NCBI GenBank assembly: GCA_033296885.1
Contig: MU863887.1
Coordinates: 310,001-374,000, forward strand
Direction of reading: 5' to 3'
Origin: Triangularia verruculosa
Lineage: Eukaryota; Ascomycota; Sordariomycetes; Sordariales; Podosporaceae
Length of the DNA: 64,000 nt
Made by a program: the position numbers and the translations under genes. The first letter of the stretch is position 1, and every line of letters begins with the position of its first letter. Positions 59,248-64,000 of the stretch are shown here, piece by piece. The notes under the pieces were generated by a model that saw only the letters and a program-made list of their open reading frames with translations, was not told where the DNA came from and did not search any database.

Positions 59248-59850
59248 ATGGCCTCAATTGCCCGGTGCCTAAGGGCTGCCCGCCCATCAGCCTTCGCTGC
59301 TGTCAGGAGCTCTGTCTCCCGCACCGTTGCCGCCCGCCCATTTTCTGTCACCGCATCTAGTGAGAACCCCTCCAACCTCGGCCCTGAATTGCGCCGGACA
59401 TTCTTACTCAGAATCCCGAACAATAACTAACCACAGACCTCTCTAGACGAGATCAGGAAATACACCAAGGAGCACGAATGGATTGACCTCGCCGCCGACA
59501 AGAAGACCGGTGTCATTGGCATCAGCGAGTACGCCGCCAAGGCCCTCGGCGACCTCGTCTACGTCGAGCTCCCAGAGGAAGGCAGGACTGTCAACAAGGG
59601 CGATGCCATTGGCGCTGTCGAGTCCGTCAAGAGTGCCGCCGACATCAACGCCCCCGTTAGCTGCAAGATCACCCAGATCAACCTCGTGCTCGAGGAGAAG
59701 CCCGGCAACCTCAACCAGGTCCCCGAGGATGACTCTCACGGCGGCGGCTGGATCGCCAAGGTCCAGGTTGACGAGCAGGGTCTCCAGGACTTTGAGGCGC
59801 TCATGGACTCTGAGCAGTACAACGAGTTCACTGCCACTGAGGAGCACTAA
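59248..59850 (+). CDS. gcv3: Glycine cleavage system H protein, mitochondrial
   Basis: Lipoyl carrier of the mitochondrial glycine decarboxylase complex: it shuttles the aminomethyl group between the P, T and L proteins. Exons 59248-59359 and 59447-59850 (87-nt intron) give 171 residues. The first exon encodes a basic, Ser/Ala-rich mitochondrial presequence (MASIARCLRAARPSAFAAVR). The mature part starts near IRKYTKEHEWIDL. The lipoylation site is the Lys in GAVESVKSAADINAPV. GDLVYVELPEEG and the C-terminal half with GGGWIAKVQV are typical. The acceptor at 59446 was chosen because the nearer CACAG gives the wrong frame. Length matches the family. Confidence 0.96.
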
Positions 59851-60305
59851 GTAGAGACATGGTATGATGAAGAAAGACAGGAATCGAGAGGGGCGAGAGG
59901 CCGGCGAGGAGCTCGTCCGGGGGTATACGGTTATGGGTTTTCAATTTCCGGACAGTTCAACCTGATAAATACAAGGGGCCCGAAGAAGGGATCTGTACCA
60001 TAAGGGACAAGGGATACCGGGGGCAAAAGGGTGTTTTGGTTTTTTCGTGGGTGCGCATCTCGACTATGATGACAAGAACGAGTTACGACGGAGAGAGTCA
60101 GCATTGCAATGGCGCAAACATTGTGCCATTCCAGATACCCGTCGAGGGCTAACCAGAGAGCTCTCAACGGCTGATTATAGAAACAAATGATCCAACAATT
60201 GGAGTAGAAAAACCGTGAGATTTATCAATTGTGAAGCATGAGCAAGCCTGTCGCTATTCTATTTTTTGTGATCCACCCAAAACACAACCGAAAACGATGA
60301 GCATC
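59851..60305. other. Convergent 3' flanks of GCV3 and HEM3
   Basis: Non-coding sequence between two stop codons; nothing else seen. Confidence 0.6.
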
Positions 60306-61349
60306 TTAAGCATCGCTGACCTTAAGCGCACCCGGCGCCGAGTCACGAAGCTTGTTGATAACATTAAGAATCTCCTGAGCACCCTCAGCAGCCAACTTCT
60401 CAGCCAGACTCTTGCCCAAGGCCTCGGCCTCCTCCAAACTCTCAATCTTCTCTGTCCTCTCCCCATCCACCGCCTTCTTCCCGTCCAAACTAACTACTGT
60501 AACCTTCAGCCTCAACTTCTTCTCCCCCTGATCCTCAACCCACTTCGTCTCAACCCCAATCGGCACCGAACAACCCCCCTCCAACCTCCTCATCACACTC
60601 CTCTCCGCAAACGCCGCCACCATCGTATCCCTATCAATCGCCGCCTGAATCAACCTCTCAATCTTCTCATCCCCCTCCCTAATCTCCAACCCAAGCGCCC
60701 CCTGGCCCACCGCATGCAACAGCCCCCCTCCCTCCGTCGAGCTGTCCAGAAACTGTCCAATCCTCTCATCGTACCCCAACCTCAACAACCCCGCCGCCGC
60801 CAGAATAATCGCATCATACTGCCCCCCCTCCTCATCACACTTTGCCAACCTCGTATCAATATTCCCCCTCACATCCCTAAACACCAACCCCTTATAACTC
60901 CTCTTCAACTGCGCCGCCCTCCTCACACTTGACGTCCCCACCACTGACCCCTCAGGCAAGTCCTTCAGCGCTTTATACTTGCCCCCTTGATGCTTCGGAA
61001 AAACAACCACATCCCTCGCATCCTCTCGCAGAGTAACCGCACCAAGGACACACCCCTCCGGCAGGCTCGTCGGCATGTCCTTGAGCGAATGCACAATAAC
61101 ATCCACCTCCTTATTCATCAACTTCGCCTCCAGCTCCGACGTCCACAGCCCCTTCCCCAGCGACGGTAGCGGCGTGGTCGTGTCCCGGTCGCCCATCGTC
61201 GCCATGGAATGGACCTCGAACTTCACCGACGTACCGGCCGCTTTCGAGAGGGCCGCGATGACGAGGTTGGTCTGCGCCATCGCGAGCGCGGAGCGGCGGG
61301 TGCCGACTTTGACCGTGTACGACTCTTGTTGTTGTTGTTCCGAGGCCAT
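60306..61349 (-). CDS. hem3: Hydroxymethylbilane synthase (porphobilinogen deaminase)
   Basis: Third enzyme of heme synthesis: joins four porphobilinogens into hydroxymethylbilane in the cytosol. One exon, 347 residues, the usual length. Visible motifs are VGTRRSALAMAQTN at the N-terminus, the catalytic Asp91 in VHSLKDMPT, the cofactor-binding SSVRRAAQL and RGNIDTRLAK, and Cys260 in LEGGCSVPIG, which carries the dipyrromethane cofactor. No intron and no targeting sequence. A Gln/Glu stretch directly follows the start. Codon use is strongly C-ending: the opposite strand appears open over long stretches, but this is a by-product. Convergent with GCV3. Confidence 0.97.
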   Translation of the reverse strand: MASEQQQQESYTVKVGTRRSALAMAQTNLVIAALSKAAGTSVKFEVHSMATMGDRDTTTPLPSLGKGLWTSELEAKLMNKEVDVIVHSLKDMPTSLPEGCVLGAVTLREDARDVVVFPKHQGGKYKALKDLPEGSVVGTSSVRRAAQLKRSYKGLVFRDVRGNIDTRLAKCDEEGGQYDAIILAAAGLLRLGYDERIGQFLDSSTEGGGLLHAVGQGALGLEIREGDEKIERLIQAAIDRDTMVAAFAERSVMRRLEGGCSVPIGVETKWVEDQGEKKLRLKVTVVSLDGKKAVDGERTEKIESLEEAEALGKSLAEKLAAEGAQEILNVINKLRDSAPGALKVSDA

Positions 61350-62011
61350 CTTGTCGGTATCGTTCTCTCTGTACTCGAGAAAAAAAAAGACCCTGAAACT
61401 TTCCTCGAGAAAAAGTAGCTTGTACTACTATAAATCGTGTCGTTCTTCTCTAACCTCGACAGAAAAAGACGACAGGGTGGCCCCAATTGCGATTGAATGT
61501 TGTTTTCTGCAGGTGCGATGGATGAATGCAAAAAAGGACAAATGCAAGTTTTAATTATCCAGCAGCAGCAATAGTAGGGAAGACACACAATCCGATGAAT
61601 CACACCCCGCTTCGGCCGAGGGACAAAAGTTGACCGCAGGAAGTTTTGGAAGTCGCTATAGCGGGGTCGATTTGTCAATTGTCGACAGGAGCCCGCTGTC
61701 AAAAACCACTGCGGGGGCGGGGTACTTGTGTCATGGTGGCCCTCAACACCAGGCAAGTCCCTTCTTATCATCTTGGTAGAGACCACCAAAGAGCATCGTT
61801 CAGGGGCAAAGACAGAATCACGGCATTCCGACCCCCGGGGAAAAAATGGAACAAAAAGTATTCATAGGACTACCAACTATCAATTCATCTATCCCTACTC
61901 GCCTTCATCTCTAGGTTTTGTTGTTCATTATTGATTACACCACCATCGTCTCTCAGGTATCATCATCATCATCCAACCCCCTTCCTTCCCCATCCCACCT
62001 TTTCATCCCAT
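61350..62011. other. HEM3 promoter and 3' flank of the PLAC8 gene
   Basis: About 660 bp between the HEM3 start and the PLAC8 gene stop. A CAT trinucleotide run lies near 61,961-61,975. I see no gene. Confidence 0.5.
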
Positions 62012-64000
62012 TTACTTTTGCGCATTCTCCTTGTGATTACTCCCCCTACTACTCCCCCGACTAGCCTTCCTATCCTCCTCCAAAAAGTGCTCCAGCAATT
62101 GATGCGCCCGCTGCGCGACCTTGACATCCTCTCTCAGTAGATGCTCCGGCACCCTTCTCTGCCCAGAAGGAGAGTCAACCCTCTCATCTTCTCCAATCCC
62201 ATGCTCCTGCGGTCCTTGCTCACCCCAGCTCTGCTCAACCCTCACATCATCCCCCATCTCATGCCCCTTCACGGGGAAAAGCGCAGGACTCTTGACCCGG
62301 CCATCAGCATGCAGGTCATGCTCCTCATACTCCTGTCTCGGGCTCGGCGTCAGCACCTTCTGATCTTGACTCAGACTATGCTGCACATTCAGCCTCTGTA
62401 ACTCGGGTGCAGGAACCTTCTCGTCAAGATGAATGCCATGCGCAAAAGCCCTCGAAGTCGGAGTAGGCACCCGGTTGTCCCGAGAAAGGTTATGTTCCCT
62501 CGCCTTTCCAACAGGTGAATCAACTCTTTGATCCTCACCAAGCCCATGCTCCTTGATTTCCTGGCCGGAGACATCAACCTTGACATCCTCCTCCAACACG
62601 TGCTCTCCCTCTGCCATCTCAACCTCCCCTTCCTCCTCCAAAATCTGCTCAACAAGCTCATCTTGCCTCAAGCTATGCCCTCTGGGGCCTTCCTCTCTTA
62701 CACCAACCTTCGGATCAACGCTGATACTGTGCTGCTGTTCCCCAGGCAATATTTCTTGCACCCTGATATCAGCCTCGATCGGATGATCTCTGGGCTCGAT
62801 AACCAACTGCACAACCCTCGGATCATGCCCAAGAGAATGTCTCTGCACAGAGCCCCTCCCATCAGGTACCCGAATGTCAATGCTGAGGCTGTGATTTCTT
62901 GGCGAGTGAATCGTATGAGGAACCTGAACATCGGCACTGATGCTATGATCTGTCACAGTAGCTCTGCGAAGTCTTGCCGGCGGTGGTGGTTCAGAAACAA
63001 AAACCTCCCCAGGCTGAACTTGAAGCATCGCCAGGTTAGGCGAGTTCCTGTCGATCTCCGCCAGAACAGTCGTAGCCTGCTCAACAAGGTTGCTTGCTTG
63101 CTCGAATCCGGGAAATTGATGTTCCTCCTGATGTTCGTTAACCGGAAAGATCACCACCTTCTTCTTGCCGCCACAATTAGGACAAATAGTATGAGCCTGG
63201 CCAGGCAGCGCCAAAACTCCCTTCTTGCCCTTCTTGCCCTTCTTCGTAGGCTTGCAATCATCAAGACAATACTTCTCCGGCTTGGGCAAACCAGTCTTCC
63301 CATTAGCCTGCCCCTGCTTCTGCAACCACCCCTGAACCCCCGCCAAACCAGGAATATTCTCCCGCTTTTGCTGAGCCTGTCTCGGATCCTCAGAGCTGTC
63401 CCTCTCCGTGATAGGCGTTAGTATCTGATTCCTTCTCGCAAAAAGATCCAGCGGACTTCCCACACTCGGAATCTGAGGTAGTTGGTCCTTCGGGTAAAGC
63501 GGAACGTCACGTAGCCCCTGGTCAGTCTCATGAGTATGAGAAGCAGTCATCTGCGGCTCTGACCGATATGCGTCATTGACAGCCATCATGTACATTGGCC
63601 GAAAGCTATTCTCCCCAAGAGGCATAGGCGCCTGCATGAGCATAATATTGTTTCGAAGTTCCTCTCTCTTGCGAACCTCCAGTTCGTTGCGGATGAGGGA
63701 GCAGGGCTGGCAGAAAATGCCTTGGGCAATGTCGTCCGAGTATTTGCCTTGGATGCCGTATGTTTTTCGTACATGATGGGTTTGCTTGCCGACGTAGACG
63801 CCGCTGCCGATGCCTTGGACATGTTAGTGGGCTGATATTGTAATGTTGTGAGCGGGGAGAACCAACATAGGGTGAAGGAGCAAAGGAGACAGCAGTTCCA
63901 GCACTGCTCGTTGCATCCCTTGTACTTTTTCATGTCGAGGGGGTCGTCATTGTTGGCTACTCGGTTGAGACGGTAGTTGGTTCTGCCGAACTGGTCGAAG
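62012..64000 (-). CDS. PLAC8-domain protein with 16 C-terminal His/Asp repeats (5' end outside the window)
   Basis: The visible exons are 64000-63867 (open at the window edge) and 63813-62012, about 644 residues. The 53-nt intron has a GTTGGT donor and a CACTAAC branch site, and it keeps frame. The N-terminal part is a PLAC8 (DUF614) Cys-rich domain: CNEQCWNCCLLCSFTLC, GVYVGKQTHHVRKTYGIQG and FCQPCSLIRNELEVRKREEL. PLAC8 relatives include plant cell-number regulators and metal-tolerance proteins. A linker with a possible zinc site (CLDDC about 63268, CPNCGG about 63184) and a Lys/Gly-rich patch follows. The last 300 residues are 16 repeats starting H-x-[ILM]-x-x-D. The tail is Ser/Arg/Asn-rich. 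Function unknown; the repeats resemble no domain I can name. Confidence 0.88.
62065..62950 (-). repeat. 16 protein-coding repeats, unit about 54 bp (18 residues)
   Basis: Repeat-start His codons begin (minus strand) at 62947, 62893, 62839, 62785, 62731, 62677, 62602, 62548, 62494, 62440, 62380, 62320, 62263, 62203, 62143 and 62089. Spacing is 18 residues in nine of the 15 intervals, and 19, 20 or 25 in the others. All 16 have His at 1, Ile/Leu/Met at 3 and Asp at 6; Arg/Lys at 8 and Val at 9 are usual. The DNA copies are strongly diverged, so this is not a recent microsatellite. Confidence 0.9.

Noticed and set aside
60231..60932. A 233-codon Leu/Pro-rich frame on the plus strand, opposite HEM3
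   Set aside because: The minus strand encodes a complete hydroxymethylbilane synthase with all active-site motifs; the plus frame is a shadow of its codon use.
62528..63421. A 297-codon plus-strand frame opposite the PLAC8 gene
   Set aside because: The minus-strand frame carries the PLAC8 domain and the regular His/Asp repeats, and a supported intron; the plus frame has no recognisable domain.

Overview
The window is chromosomal DNA from a filamentous ascomycete, most likely a member of the Sordariales. The evidence is many short introns (about 53-110 nt) with GTANGT-type donors and CTRAC branch sites, long intergenic spacers, and proteins close to Neurospora homologues. From memory, the series NADP-glutamate dehydrogenase (am), SSD1 (gul-1), cyclophilin B, tropomyosin, SET1 and VMA-1 lies in the same neighbourhood on N. 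crassa linkage group V, so this looks like the same syntenic block. No plasmid, virus, intact transposon, rRNA or tRNA was recognised. All gene models were spliced by hand, keeping reading frame across canonical junctions.

Layout. 0.3-4.9 kb: a 1,414-residue fusion of a GMC-type flavin oxidoreductase and an alpha/beta hydrolase. 7.7-9.3 kb: NADP-dependent glutamate dehydrogenase, with a 5.7-kb gene-free stretch upstream that holds a perfect 19-bp inverted repeat and G-rich tracts. 15-16 kb: a secreted ferritin-like protein. 19-23.3 kb: SSD1/GUL-1, a pseudonuclease RNA-binding protein. 25.3-37 kb is the gene-dense part: GLE1 (mRNA export), a TLG1/syntaxin-6-like SNARE, ER cyclophilin B with two possible 3' ends, TRM112, BIG1, RRP17, tropomyosin and a securin-like protein. 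37.8-45.4 kb: SET1 (H3K4 methyltransferase) and V-ATPase subunit A. 46.4-53.3 kb: a protein of unknown function and a Rad9/Crb2/53BP1-type BRCT protein. 53.8-64 kb: a secreted Cys-rich protein, a Spg1/Tem1-type GTPase, glycine-cleavage H protein, hydroxymethylbilane synthase, and a PLAC8-domain protein cut off by the window edge.

Most genes are housekeeping and are not a pathway cluster. Themes recur: RNA and translation (SSD1, GLE1, TRM112, RRP17), secretory and vacuolar function (TLG1, cyclophilin B, BIG1, VMA-1), cell cycle and genome maintenance (Spg1-like GTPase, securin candidate, Crb2-like, SET1, tropomyosin) and mitochondrial or primary metabolism (GCV3, HEM3, GDH). Several neighbours are divergent pairs that could share promoters.

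The most unusual item is the C-terminal half of the last protein. It consists of 16 diverged repeats, each starting with His-x-hydrophobic-x-x-Asp, most spaced exactly 18 residues apart, attached to a PLAC8 domain. Other points worth checking are the securin candidate with a Cut2-like destruction box, the two alternative cyclophilin C-termini, the lack of a visible Tudor domain in the Crb2-like protein, and a Cys in place of Ser at the hydrolase nucleophile position of the GMC fusion.
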